DNA of 64,000 nt from an uncultured Gammaproteobacteria bacterium. GTDB lineage: Bacteria; Pseudomonadota; Gammaproteobacteria; Pseudomonadales; Pseudohongiellaceae. Where the stretch lies: the NCBI GenBank assembly GCA_903853385.1, contig CAINTJ010000044.1, forward strand, positions 28,406 to 92,405, read 5' to 3'. Made by a program: the position numbers and the translations under genes. Below the pieces are notes generated by a model that worked only from the letters and a program-made list of their open reading frames with translations, was not told the DNA's origin and did no database searches. Below, piece after piece: positions 27,215 to 35,600 of this stretch. Within the stretch, counting starts at the first letter, position 1. Every line of letters starts with the position of its first letter.

Positions 27215-28263
27215 GCAGTACTGGCATCACTGCCCAACAATTGTGGTTCACGGCTCCCGGTCAGGTGGAGGTCCGCACACTGCTGCTGGAGGCGCCGGCA
27301 GCGGGCATGATGCTGGTGGCGGTAAAGTGTTCAGCGGTCAGCGCCGGTACCGAGCTGCTGGTCTATCGCGGGTTGCTGCCCGACCACATGACCCTGGATG
27401 CCACACTGCCGGGCATGCAACACAATGCCAACTATCCGCTGCAATATGGTTATGCCAGTGTAGGTGAAGTGGTGAATATTGGTGCGGGTGTGGCAGCACA
27501 CTGGCTGGGCCAGCGGGTGTTTGCATTCCAGCCACATGCCAGTCATTTTGTGGCTGAGCCCGCGCAAGTCATCGCGGTGCCCGACGACATCAGCACGGAG
27601 GCCGCGCTGTTCCTGGCCAACATGGAAACCGCGGTGAATCTGGTGCAGGACGGCAATCCGCAGTTGGGTGAACATGCAGTCGTGCTGGGCCAGGGCATTG
27701 TCGGCGTGTTGCTGCTGCAGGTGTTAAGGCAGTTTCCGCTGGCCAGCCTCAATGCGATTGATGCAACAGTCGCCCGCCGCCAGCGCGCGGAAGCACTGGG
27801 TGCGCATGCGGTGGCCGACCCCGCCGATCCGCAAGCACTGGCCGGGCTGATGCAGCAGCTCGGCCAGCGTGGTGCCGATCTTGTTTTTGAAGTCAGTGGT
27901 GTGCCGGATGCGCTCAATCTGGCAATCAGTCTCGCCGGCTTTGCCAGTCGCATCGTGATTGGCAGTTGGTATGGCAGCAAGAGCGCGCAGATCGCGCTGG
28001 GTGGTGCGGCTCATCGCAATCGTTTGCAGCTCATCACCAGCCAGGTCAGCACGGTGGCACCGGCGTTGAGCGGTCGTTGGGACAAGTCAAGGCGCTTCAC
28101 TCTGGCTTGGGAGCTGATTCGCCAGTTACGACCCCAGCAGTGGATCGGTGAGCGGGTGGTGCTGGCCGCCGCCGCTTCCTTGTACCAGCGCTTGCATCAG
28201 CAGCAGCAAGCCGCCAGCAGTGCGCACGATGTACTGCAAGCAGTTTTCGTTTACGACAATTAA
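27211..28263 (+). CDS. Zinc-free medium-chain dehydrogenase, BchC-like
   Basis: 350 residues of the MDR superfamily, with a nucleotide-binding fold around VVLGQGIVGVLLLQVL. The catalytic-zinc cysteine is replaced: the segment reads CSAVSAGTE (40-48), Ser-Ala-Gly-Thr-Glu where alcohol dehydrogenases have Cys-Gly-Thr-Asp. The GHE motif is missing (LQYGYASVGEV), and the structural-zinc lobe is absent. Bacteriochlorophyllide dehydrogenase BchC has a similar SxGTE motif. It probably oxidises or reduces a side chain of a heterocyclic small molecule with NAD(P). Its start overlaps the reductase stop (ATGA), and the PTPS-like gene follows 11 bp later. Confidence 0.8.
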   Translation: MSSTGITAQQLWFTAPGQVEVRTLLLEAPAAGMMLVAVKCSAVSAGTELLVYRGLLPDHMTLDATLPGMQHNANYPLQYGYASVGEVVNIGAGVAAHWLGQRVFAFQPHASHFVAEPAQVIAVPDDISTEAALFLANMETAVNLVQDGNPQLGEHAVVLGQGIVGVLLLQVLRQFPLASLNAIDATVARRQRAEALGAHAVADPADPQALAGLMQQLGQRGADLVFEVSGVPDALNLAISLAGFASRIVIGSWYGSKSAQIALGGAAHRNRLQLITSQVSTVAPALSGRWDKSRRFTLAWELIRQLRPQQWIGERVVLAAAASLYQRLHQQQQAASSAHDVLQAVFVYDN

Positions 28264-28274
28264 CCGGAGAGCGT

Positions 28275-28652
28275 ATGTATACCGTTGCAGTCAGTCGCGA
28301 ATTCATTGCCAACCACTTCCTGATTGGAGGTGACTGGGGCAGCGAGAATTTTCCGCATGCCCATCACTATGTGGCTGAACTCAGCATCGAGAGTCCTTCA
28401 CTGGACCGCCATGGTTATCTGGTCGACATCGTTGAAATCGAAGCGGCACTCAATAACACGGTGGGTTATTTTCGTGACAGCATGCTCAATGACAAGCCGG
28501 AATTTGCGGGACTCAATCCCAGCATAGAACATTTCAGCCGCATCATCTGCGAGCTGCTGCTGGCGCAAATCAAGCCGCCCGGCACCGGTTCGATCAATGT
28601 GAAACTGTGGGAAAACGCCACCTGCTGGGCGGCTTACCGCAGGGCTTTCTGA
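28275..28652 (+). CDS. Divergent 6-pyruvoyltetrahydropterin synthase/QueD-fold protein
   Basis: 125 residues, the T-fold length of PTPS/QueD. Zinc ligands H14, H28 and H30 are kept (ANH, then PHAHHY), as is the pterin-anchoring Glu, E113, in WENATCWAAY. The catalytic Cys, four residues before the first His of the HxH motif, is Glu (E24). The usual Asp-His pair before the LND stretch reads R67-D68. PTPS-III enzymes also have Cys replaced by Glu and cleave the side chain differently from true PTPS. It therefore probably binds a pterin-like ligand but may catalyse a different reaction. It is the last gene of the ribA operon and overlaps the convergent acetyltransferase by 19 bp. Confidence 0.82.
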   Translation: MYTVAVSREFIANHFLIGGDWGSENFPHAHHYVAELSIESPSLDRHGYLVDIVEIEAALNNTVGYFRDSMLNDKPEFAGLNPSIEHFSRIICELLLAQIKPPGTGSINVKLWENATCWAAYRRAF

Positions 28653-29143
28653 AGCGGCAAGGCCAGCTCCATCACATAGTCATCCATCACATAACCATTG
28701 CCAATGTCGAACACGGCAGCCTGCACCACACAAAACCCGAGTTTTTCGTAGAAGCCCTTGGCAATGTTTTTTTTGTTCACTTGCAGTTGCAGTGATTGTG
28801 CCCCGGCGGCTGTGACGAGATCGACAATGGTGGTGATGATGAACCTGCCGGCGCCCTTGCCGTGCCACGCCGGCAACACATAAAGTTTCTCCATTTTGAA
28901 CTTGCCGTGGCCGTTATCCACAAAGGCAGAGAATCCCGCAGGAGTTACGTCGTCGTAACACAGCAGATAGTGCACGCCACTCTGTATTTGTTGCTGCAGC
29001 GAAGCGGGGCTGTACATCCACTCCAGCATGAAGTCGATCTGCGGCTGTGCCAAGATGCTGGCATAGGTTTGTGGCCATACCTGCAGGCACAACTCGCGGA
29101 TCAGCGGAATGTCATCAACAGTGGCGGGGCGGATCGAATACAT
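28634..29143 (-). CDS. GNAT-family N-acetyltransferase
   Basis: 169 residues: YSIRPATVDDIPLIREL at the start, then the acetyl-CoA stretch LYVLPAWHGKGAGRFIITTIVDL and the C-terminal LQVNKKNIAKGFYEKLGF, all typical of single-domain GNATs. The substrate is unknown. The start is taken at ATG 29143, where the GNAT fold begins; the frame continues upstream without family character. It converges on and overlaps the PTPS-like gene. Confidence 0.85.
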   Translation of the reverse strand: MYSIRPATVDDIPLIRELCLQVWPQTYASILAQPQIDFMLEWMYSPASLQQQIQSGVHYLLCYDDVTPAGFSAFVDNGHGKFKMEKLYVLPAWHGKGAGRFIITTIVDLVTAAGAQSLQLQVNKKNIAKGFYEKLGFCVVQAAVFDIGNGYVMDDYVMELALPLQKALR

Positions 29144-29332
29144 GATTGCAGGTAATCCCTGAAGCGAAGGTGAGCAGTGTTGGTGGTATGTTACTTCAAG
29201 TATCCAGGATCGCTGCCAGTGCCAGCCTGATCGCCAAGCGTGCAGGATCTGCCAACGGCACGATCGGCAACCGGCATTCTTGCTGGCGCAGGCCGTGGGC
29301 TGGACCACAGATTTCTGACAAATTCATCAGCA

Positions 29333-30316
29333 TCATTTGCCAAGGCGCTGCAGGCGCCACAAACAGGCAAGTCCAAAGCCCAACACCACCACATCACGCA
29401 AGCGAGTCAAGGCAATCATGCCAAGCGCTGCCGTTGCCGGCAGGTGCAGCAAACGAAACGACCACACCAGTGCCGCTTCCACCGGGCCGATGCCGCCAGG
29501 CAAGGGCAGCAACATCGACAAGCGCATCGACACCAGCATCAATATGAATGCGTTGGGTGAAAGCGACAGCTCCAGCAAGTGCAGCAACAACACCAGCTCA
29601 CTCATCAATGCGGCCCACAACAGCAAGGACAACAGCAAGGCCCGCCACAGCAAGCGCTGTCCGTGGCGGAACGCCTGCCGCAAGGCCTCACCGCCATGCT
29701 GCCAGTGATGCTCGATCCTGCTTTGCTGCGGATGCAGATGAAAGCGAGTTGCTATCGACCTGAATCTGGCCGTGAGCCAGCGTGGCTGCATCAGAATCAA
29801 TGTAGCGGCAGCAACGATGGCCGCTAATGACGCCAGCAAAAGCAGTGCCACATGCAGCCAGTTTTGCGTGGCGAAAGAGGTAAAGCCCAGCAGCAACACC
29901 AGCGTGAGCAGCGTCAGCATGTTGATGGTGGTTTCACAGAAACGATCAAGGCCGAGTACCAGCACTGCCTGTTGCAGCGGCAATTTGAACACCCGGTGCA
30001 GCCACAATACCTGCAAAGGTTCACCGCCGAATTGCGGGCCGGGGGTCAGGAAATTGATTGCACTGCCGGCTTGGCGGACTTGCACAAGTTGATGCAGTGG
30101 AAGTTCAACCCCGAGCGCGCGCGCCAATGCCTGCCAGCGTAGCGAGGCAAGCAGCAGGATCAGCAGATTCAAGGCCAGCCATGACAGCCAGTTGTAGCCG
30201 GACAGTGAGTGAATGCTGTGGACAATTCCGGCAAACGGCAGCTGGCTCAAGCTCCAGCCGGCCAGCAGTAAAGCCAGTGGCCACAACAAGAGCCAGAGCT
30301 TTGACCAAGGTTGCAT
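29333..30316 (-). CDS. LPG-synthase transmembrane-region-type membrane protein
   Basis: 327 residues with about eight membrane helices. AINFLTPGPQFGGEPLQVLWL in the middle and LSMLLPLPGGIGPVEAALVW near the end are signatures of the lysylphosphatidylglycerol synthase transmembrane family. The tRNA-dependent aminoacyl-transfer domain of MprF is absent. Members may flip or pass lipids, or support isoprenoid and hopanoid pathways. The start overlaps the stop of the CDP-alcohol phosphotransferase by one base (TGATG), so the two should be made together. Confidence 0.8.
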   Translation of the reverse strand: MQPWSKLWLLLWPLALLLAGWSLSQLPFAGIVHSIHSLSGYNWLSWLALNLLILLLASLRWQALARALGVELPLHQLVQVRQAGSAINFLTPGPQFGGEPLQVLWLHRVFKLPLQQAVLVLGLDRFCETTINMLTLLTLVLLLGFTSFATQNWLHVALLLLASLAAIVAAATLILMQPRWLTARFRSIATRFHLHPQQSRIEHHWQHGGEALRQAFRHGQRLLWRALLLSLLLWAALMSELVLLLHLLELSLSPNAFILMLVSMRLSMLLPLPGGIGPVEAALVWSFRLLHLPATAALGMIALTRLRDVVVLGFGLACLWRLQRLGK

Positions 30317-31425
30317 CAGGCCGGGTCCTGGCGGGTGATCACGTCGCCATCGCGTTGCCAGAGGCTCATGCGACCGGTGCCGAATATGATTATCCCTACT
30401 GCTGCAAATAACGTGGTTACTGCTGCAGCACTGGCCAAGTCATAGCCGGGATAAAAATTCAGCAGCAACAGTAGCGCCATGGCACAACTGCGGCCGGCAA
30501 TGCCGCCAACAACGCCCAGTCCAGTCAACCAGATCCCCGCTTCAAGCGCGGTGGTGTGGGCAACATCATGAGGTCGCCAGCTGGCCCACAGTGCTGCCAC
30601 CAACAACAGGCGTAACAAGGGCAACAATCGTTGTGACGCGTGAGCGGCAAACTGTTGGCATGCAGAGTTGACGCTGTCGATGTTCAGGCGCGCACTGACC
30701 ACCAGCCAGTCAATGCAGAAGCCCAGCAGCAAGGGCAACATGAAGGCAACGCCAGTGACTTGCGATAGCTGGGGTTGTATCGGTGGCCACAGCGCCGTCG
30801 CCACAAATCCCATCTGGGCACCTGCCAGCGTGCGTCGCAAGGCGCTGGGGGGTAACGGCAACACCGGCAAATTGCGGTGATGGCGCCAGCGGATGCCAAA
30901 CACAAACAGGTAATAGGCTGCACTTGCCAGTAGATAGGACGGCAGAATCTTGCCGTACTGGATTGCCAATAATGGCGCGATCAGCAGACCGATTGCGTCA
31001 TAGCTCGTATCGAGTCGGGAGCCCAAGACTGTGGTCGTGCCGCTGCGACGTGCTAACGCACCATCACAACGATCTCCCAGCGCAGCCAGGGTATAGCATA
31101 TCGCTGGCAGGAAACCGGCCAGGCCAGTGCGAGCCGGCAGCCACAAAAAGCCGGCGATAGCGGCAATCAAACCGCCCCGCACCAGGGTCAAGCGGTTGGC
31201 CCAGCCGAGCGAAGTCTGCAAAGGCGCAGTGCCGGAGCTGCGGTTGTGATACCGGTTCACCCAGAGTTGCTGCCAGAGCAAAGCCCACACCAGCAAGCTT
31301 TGCCACAAGCGCTGGCGGGCATCCGGCCAGTTAACAAACAGCAGTGGAGAAATGACGAGCATCAGCAGCAGCAAGCTGCCGAGGAGTGCGGTTATGAACA
31401 GCTCCTGGCGGAGTTTGCTGTTCAC
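30316..31425 (-). CDS. CDP-alcohol phosphotransferase with DoxX-like C-terminal region
   Basis: 369 residues. The complete signature D118-xx-D121-G-xx-A125-R126-x8-G135-xxx-D139-xxx-D143 is present, so it should move a phospho-group from a CDP-alcohol to an acceptor hydroxyl in the membrane. The last 110 or so residues form a further helical bundle ending GTGRMSLWQRD, which resembles DoxX proteins by eye. This would be a fusion, since typical enzymes are near 200 residues. The start codon is GTG, seven bases after the opgH stop. It is the third gene of the opgG-opgH transcript. Confidence 0.8.
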   Translation of the reverse strand: MNSKLRQELFITALLGSLLLLMLVISPLLFVNWPDARQRLWQSLLVWALLWQQLWVNRYHNRSSGTAPLQTSLGWANRLTLVRGGLIAAIAGFLWLPARTGLAGFLPAICYTLAALGDRCDGALARRSGTTTVLGSRLDTSYDAIGLLIAPLLAIQYGKILPSYLLASAAYYLFVFGIRWRHHRNLPVLPLPPSALRRTLAGAQMGFVATALWPPIQPQLSQVTGVAFMLPLLLGFCIDWLVVSARLNIDSVNSACQQFAAHASQRLLPLLRLLLVAALWASWRPHDVAHTTALEAGIWLTGLGVVGGIAGRSCAMALLLLLNFYPGYDLASAAAVTTLFAAVGIIIFGTGRMSLWQRDGDVITRQDPA

Positions 31426-31432
31426 ACCGCGC

Positions 31433-33544
31433 TCATGCCACAGTCAGGCGAGCGGTGGTATCGATAACTATGGGGCTGTGCAACAACGCCATATATTCAG
31501 CGGGTACCAGCCAGCTTTCGAGTTTTTCCGGAGAGTCACTGCGCTCGGCTTTGTATTGCGCCAGCTTCAATTCCGGCTCAAAGCTCGACAGCGAGTTGGC
31601 GTCCAGGGGTTTGGTGATCTGGGCGTTGTGCCAGCTGCGGAATTTTTCATCCTTCAACAAAGTACCAAGCGGACAGCTGCCCATGTTGTCGTGGGCGGCG
31701 GCTTCGTTGGCTACTACGGCAGCCACGATTGCGGGATTGCGTCGCTCTTCCGGCGTGTTGAGAATGCCGAAAAAACGCAGGAATTTGCCGAGCCAATCTT
31801 TGCCGCTGATCCATGACAGCAGTGCCGACAACATCAGGCCGGAGGTGACCGGCAACAGCCAGAAGAACAAGCCGTGGTTGTAATACCAGGTGAGTCCGGC
31901 CGCAGCCAGGCCCAGCGACATATGCCACCGGTGCATCTTGATGGCGACGCCGAGCGAGATGGAGCCATCGTTGCGACGTTGCGGTTTCCAGCCACTGTCA
32001 CTGCCAGTGAGAATTTCCCGCACCATCTGGCTCTGCGCCAGCATCATCACCGGGGCGAACAACGCGGACAGCACGGTTTCCACCAATACGCTCAAGGTCA
32101 GCAGAATCGGGCCGCCATAATCAAAGCAGCGGCGAAAGCTCAGCAGCCCGGAACACCAGGCCAGAAATTTGGGCAACAACACAATTTCCATCGACAGTAC
32201 AAACAGCGTGATGGCGCGCTCGGAGTCAAACACTGGCCAGGTGGGGAACAGTGAACGTTCCGGGAAATAATTGGTGGGTGTGAAACCGGCCTGGATTGCC
32301 AGCACCATACCTACCACCAACAACATGAACCAGAACAGGGCGCTGGCATAAGCCATGATGCCGGATAAAATGTGCAGCCGATTGGTCAGCGCCAGCCCAC
32401 GCGCAAACAGAAAACGTGAATGCTGCAGATTGCCCTGGCACCAGCGACGGTCGCGGACCAGCACATCACTCATCGAGGGTGGTGATTCTTCGTAACTTGC
32501 TTGCAGATCGGTATCGAAGCGTACACTCCAGCCGGCGCGACGCAACAACGCAGCTTCGATAAAATCATGACTGATCACGTGGCCGCCAAACGGTGGGTTG
32601 CCGGACAATACCGGTAAATGCGCCGCGGAAGCGAAGGCGGCGGTGCGAATGATTGCGTTGTGGCCCCAGAAATTACTGCCGTTGCCGTGCCAGGCGGCGA
32701 GGCCGTTGGCAAACACCGGCCCGTACAAGCGGTTGGCAAATTGCTGCAAGCGGGCATAGAGCGTAGTGCCCAGCACAATATTGGGCAGTGTTTGCAACAA
32801 GCCCAGCGCAGGCTCGGCCTCCAGTCGGCGTGTCATTTCGATCATGGTGGCGCCACTCATGATGCTGTCGGCATCCAGCACCAGCATGGCTTCATAGCCG
32901 CCACCCCAGCGCATCACCCAGTCAGCAATATTGCCAGCCTTGCGCTCACTGTTCTTGCGGCGATGGCGGTAATAGATCGGACAATCCGGAGAGGCTGCTT
33001 CAATCAATTTCTGGAAAGCATGTTCTTCGCGTAACCACGCTGCTGGATTGGTGGTGTCACTGAGGATGAAAAAGGTAAAGCAGCCGGGCGCTTGTTGGGC
33101 CAGCTCGCTACTCATGGCCTTGAGGCCTGCCATTACCCGCGCCGGGTCTTCGTTGTAGACCGGTGCCAGCACGGCGGTGCGTATGCCCGGCACGCGATCG
33201 TGGATATTGTTAATGCCGAACACATCCTGTTTGACCAGCAACAGAAAACCCAGAATGGCCTGGCAACCAGCAAAGCAGATCCACACGTAGTTGATAGAGA
33301 ACAGTACCAAGAACACCCACTGCACCAGCGTCAGAGTTCCAGTCATTACTTCATGCATTTCCTGGATGCCATAGGCTGACATCTGATAGGTGGCAGCTAT
33401 CAGCAACAGGCGTACCAGAATGATTTTGCCATCTTCCCAGAGTCGGAAGCGGCTACGAGCACGCTGGCCCTTGGCATGCAAGGGCTGCCGAGGCATTGCT
33501 AGAGGCTGCTCAGGCGGCAGGGCGAGACGCGCAGTAGTGGTCAT
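31433..33544 (-). CDS. opgH: Osmoregulated periplasmic glucan glucosyltransferase
   Basis: 703 residues. OpgH (MdoH) polymerises UDP-glucose into the beta-1,2 glucan backbone and exports it across the inner membrane. The GT2 catalytic core shows LDADSIMSG and RDRRWCQGNLQH (the QxxRW-type motif), and several membrane helices lie on both sides. The protein is shorter than the 847-residue Escherichia coli form, mainly at both ends. The long N-terminal cytoplasmic region that binds FtsZ in E. coli is reduced. opgG lies upstream and the CDP-alcohol phosphotransferase seven bases downstream. Confidence 0.93.
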   Translation of the reverse strand: MTTTARLALPPEQPLAMPRQPLHAKGQRARSRFRLWEDGKIILVRLLLIAATYQMSAYGIQEMHEVMTGTLTLVQWVFLVLFSINYVWICFAGCQAILGFLLLVKQDVFGINNIHDRVPGIRTAVLAPVYNEDPARVMAGLKAMSSELAQQAPGCFTFFILSDTTNPAAWLREEHAFQKLIEAASPDCPIYYRHRRKNSERKAGNIADWVMRWGGGYEAMLVLDADSIMSGATMIEMTRRLEAEPALGLLQTLPNIVLGTTLYARLQQFANRLYGPVFANGLAAWHGNGSNFWGHNAIIRTAAFASAAHLPVLSGNPPFGGHVISHDFIEAALLRRAGWSVRFDTDLQASYEESPPSMSDVLVRDRRWCQGNLQHSRFLFARGLALTNRLHILSGIMAYASALFWFMLLVVGMVLAIQAGFTPTNYFPERSLFPTWPVFDSERAITLFVLSMEIVLLPKFLAWCSGLLSFRRCFDYGGPILLTLSVLVETVLSALFAPVMMLAQSQMVREILTGSDSGWKPQRRNDGSISLGVAIKMHRWHMSLGLAAAGLTWYYNHGLFFWLLPVTSGLMLSALLSWISGKDWLGKFLRFFGILNTPEERRNPAIVAAVVANEAAAHDNMGSCPLGTLLKDEKFRSWHNAQITKPLDANSLSSFEPELKLAQYKAERSDSPEKLESWLVPAEYMALLHSPIVIDTTARLTVA

Positions 33545-33607
33545 GGCTTGATGGAGCGGCAGGGTAATTCGGAGCCGCGATTCTACGCGGCCAGCGGCCG
33601 TTTAGCA

Positions 33608-35152
33608 TCACTGGCCGGCGGCCAGCCAGCGGTAGAGGATGGTTTCACCAAGCGGTTTGCCCTGGTAGCGGGTCTGCACGCGGATTTCCGTCATGGACGC
33701 ACGCTCAGGATCAAAGGTCATGAACAGGCGGATGCCGTTGGGGCCGTTATGTACTGCCTGGGTTTCCAGCACGCGGCCATTGCTGACGCTGGCCACGAAT
33801 CGCAGCTCATCCAGATTTAAATCCGTCGGCATGTTGGAAAAATCGACGGCCATTTGCGGGAACTGCGTAAAGAGTTTTATACCGGCAGCAGTGCGGGTAA
33901 CCCGGCCGAATTTTTCCGGCAGCGGGCTGTCATCAGGCCAGGCCAGATTATAGGCAAATTCGAATGAGGAGCCGGGTTCTAGCGGCTTTTTGGGGCGCCA
34001 GTAGGCAACAATATTGTCATTGGTTTCAATGGAGGTGGGAATTTCCACCAGCACCACGACCCCTTCACCCCAGTCGCCTACCGGGCTTACCCAGGTGGAC
34101 GGCCGCTTGTGGTAGTTGGCTTCCAGGTCTTCATAATCACTTTGCTGGCGGGCGCGCTGTATCAGTCCGAATCCGCGGGGATTATTGTCGACAAAAGCAC
34201 TGATTTGCAGGGTCTTGGGGTTATTGAGCGGGCGCCAGATGTATTCGCCGGCTCCACTAAGCATCGACAGGCCATTGGAATCATGCACGGCATTGCGGTA
34301 GTCGGGGCCATCGCTGTGGTCCATGCCGCCGAACAAGAACATCGACGTCAGCGAGCCCAGTCCGATATGGCTGAGTTTGGTGCGCGGAAACAGGGTCGCT
34401 TTGATTTCCATACGGGTTGGACTGCCCGGATGGATGGTGAATTGATAGGCGCCGGTCACTCGCAGGCTGTCGAGCAGGGCATGGACCACGATGGCGTCAG
34501 ACTTGTTGGCGGGACGTTCGATCCAGAATTGACGAAAAATCGGGTATTCCTCGCCCGTGGGCTCGGCTACGTCAATGGCTAGGCCACGTGCCGATAGGCC
34601 GTAGTTCTGGCCTTTGGAGACCGCGCGGAAATAACTGGCGCCGGCGAATACCACGAACTCGTCCTGGTACTTCGGCGTGTTGAGTGGATAGTGCAGGCGA
34701 AAGCCCGCGACCTTGTTGAACTCGGCCAGCAAATCAGTGATTTCGGGGCTGGGGGTGACAAAGGTGCTTTTGTCGATCTGGACCGGCTTGGCCACGCCGT
34801 TTTCAATGGTATGAACACGTATGCCGTAGGTGTAATAAAGCCCGGGGGCGAACATTTCAACTGAGAACGGGGTACGGGTGCCAGCCCACACGGCGGCTTT
34901 TTTGTCGAACCGGATTTGCCGATAGCGGTCGTAATCCAGCTTCTTCAGTTTTTCCGGCACTTCCATCGGGGGAATGAAAGGATGCTCAGACAGGGCGCGC
35001 GCGATATCCAGTACGACATTCGGGCTGAATGTTGGGGTCGTAGCATCAGCGGCAGCAACGCTGGCAATCGGTTCAATTGCCAAGGTGCCCAGCGCAGCAG
35101 TGAGACGAGCCAGGAAACTGCGTCTTTTTAGCAACCGGGATGGAGATGACAT
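33608..35152 (-). CDS. opgG: Glucan biosynthesis protein G/D family, with Tat-type signal
   Basis: 514 residues. OpgG/OpgD are periplasmic beta-sandwich proteins that shape the glucan backbone made by OpgH and can cleave beta-1,2 glucan. The N-terminus, RLLKRRSFLARLTAALGTLA, carries a twin-arginine motif. Tat export is known for OpgD, while OpgG normally uses Sec. By operon place, before opgH, it is opgG, yet its signal is OpgD-like. The frame begins at 35176, only four bases from the tRNA-Phe 3' end, so ATG 35152 is preferred. TatABC are encoded at the end of this window. Confidence 0.9.
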   Translation of the reverse strand: MSSPSRLLKRRSFLARLTAALGTLAIEPIASVAAADATTPTFSPNVVLDIARALSEHPFIPPMEVPEKLKKLDYDRYRQIRFDKKAAVWAGTRTPFSVEMFAPGLYYTYGIRVHTIENGVAKPVQIDKSTFVTPSPEITDLLAEFNKVAGFRLHYPLNTPKYQDEFVVFAGASYFRAVSKGQNYGLSARGLAIDVAEPTGEEYPIFRQFWIERPANKSDAIVVHALLDSLRVTGAYQFTIHPGSPTRMEIKATLFPRTKLSHIGLGSLTSMFLFGGMDHSDGPDYRNAVHDSNGLSMLSGAGEYIWRPLNNPKTLQISAFVDNNPRGFGLIQRARQQSDYEDLEANYHKRPSTWVSPVGDWGEGVVVLVEIPTSIETNDNIVAYWRPKKPLEPGSSFEFAYNLAWPDDSPLPEKFGRVTRTAAGIKLFTQFPQMAVDFSNMPTDLNLDELRFVASVSNGRVLETQAVHNGPNGIRLFMTFDPERASMTEIRVQTRYQGKPLGETILYRWLAAGQ

Positions 35153-35180
35153 AAGGGGGAATTGTTCCAATGCCATGAAA

Positions 35181-35256
35181 TGGTGCCCAGAGGCGGAATC
35201 GAACCACCGACACAGGGATTTTCAATCCCTTGCTCTACCTACTGAGCTATCTGGGC
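35181..35256 (-). tRNA. tRNA-Phe (anticodon GAA)
   Basis: A 76-base cloverleaf on the minus strand. The acceptor stem GCCCAGA pairs with TCTGGGC, the D-arm contains AGCTCAGTAGGTAGAGC, the anticodon stem GGGAT/ATCCC encloses TTGAAAA with GAA, and the T-loop is GGTTCGATTCC. CCA is encoded. It lies between yggX and opgG. Confidence 0.98.
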
Positions 35257-35263
35257 GTGCGCA

Positions 35264-35297
35264 AAGAGGCGCGTATTAAACCCGCGAGCCGCCTCTT
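35264..35297. repeat. Inverted repeat between tRNA-Phe and yggX
   Basis: AAGAGGCG (35264-35271) pairs exactly with CGCCTCTT (35290-35297) across an 18-base loop that itself holds CGCG-type complementarity. It may end the yggX transcript before the tRNA gene on the same strand. No T-run. Confidence 0.35.
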
Positions 35298-35314
35298 GGT
35301 CAAGCTGGAACCGG

Positions 35315-35581
35315 CTATTCCGGCACGAAACCGCTGGCTTTTTCGAACTCTTCGTTATTGAAAAATTTATCCATTTCCTGTTGCAAAAATTTTCTATGCT
35401 CGGGATTGATCATGCTGAGCGCTTTTTCATTGATCAGCCTGACCTGGTGGGCTTGCCATTCCTGCCAGGCTTTCAGCGAGATATTGTTGAAAATATCGAG
35501 GCCTTTCGGGCCTGGGAACGGCGGCATGACCATGCCTTCCATTTCCTGCTGGTATTTACGGCAAAACACTTTGGCTGGCAT
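35315..35581 (-). CDS. yggX: Oxidative damage protection protein YggX (Fe(2+)-trafficking protein)
   Basis: 88 residues: [14 protein letters not shown], then [30 protein letters not shown] and [15 protein letters not shown], the full YggX pattern. It protects iron-sulfur clusters and is linked to iron trafficking. ATG 35581, with GGAG eight bases ahead, starts the family match, and the longer frame would overlap mutY. It lies 19 bp after mutY, an iron-sulfur enzyme, the usual mutY-yggX pair. Confidence 0.95.
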   Translation of the reverse strand: MPAKVFCRKYQQEMEGMVMPPFPGPKGLDIFNNISLKAWQEWQAHQVRLINEKALSMINPEHRKFLQQEMDKFFNNEEFEKASGFVPE

Positions 35582-35600
35582 GGCGGTGCTCCGGAATTGA

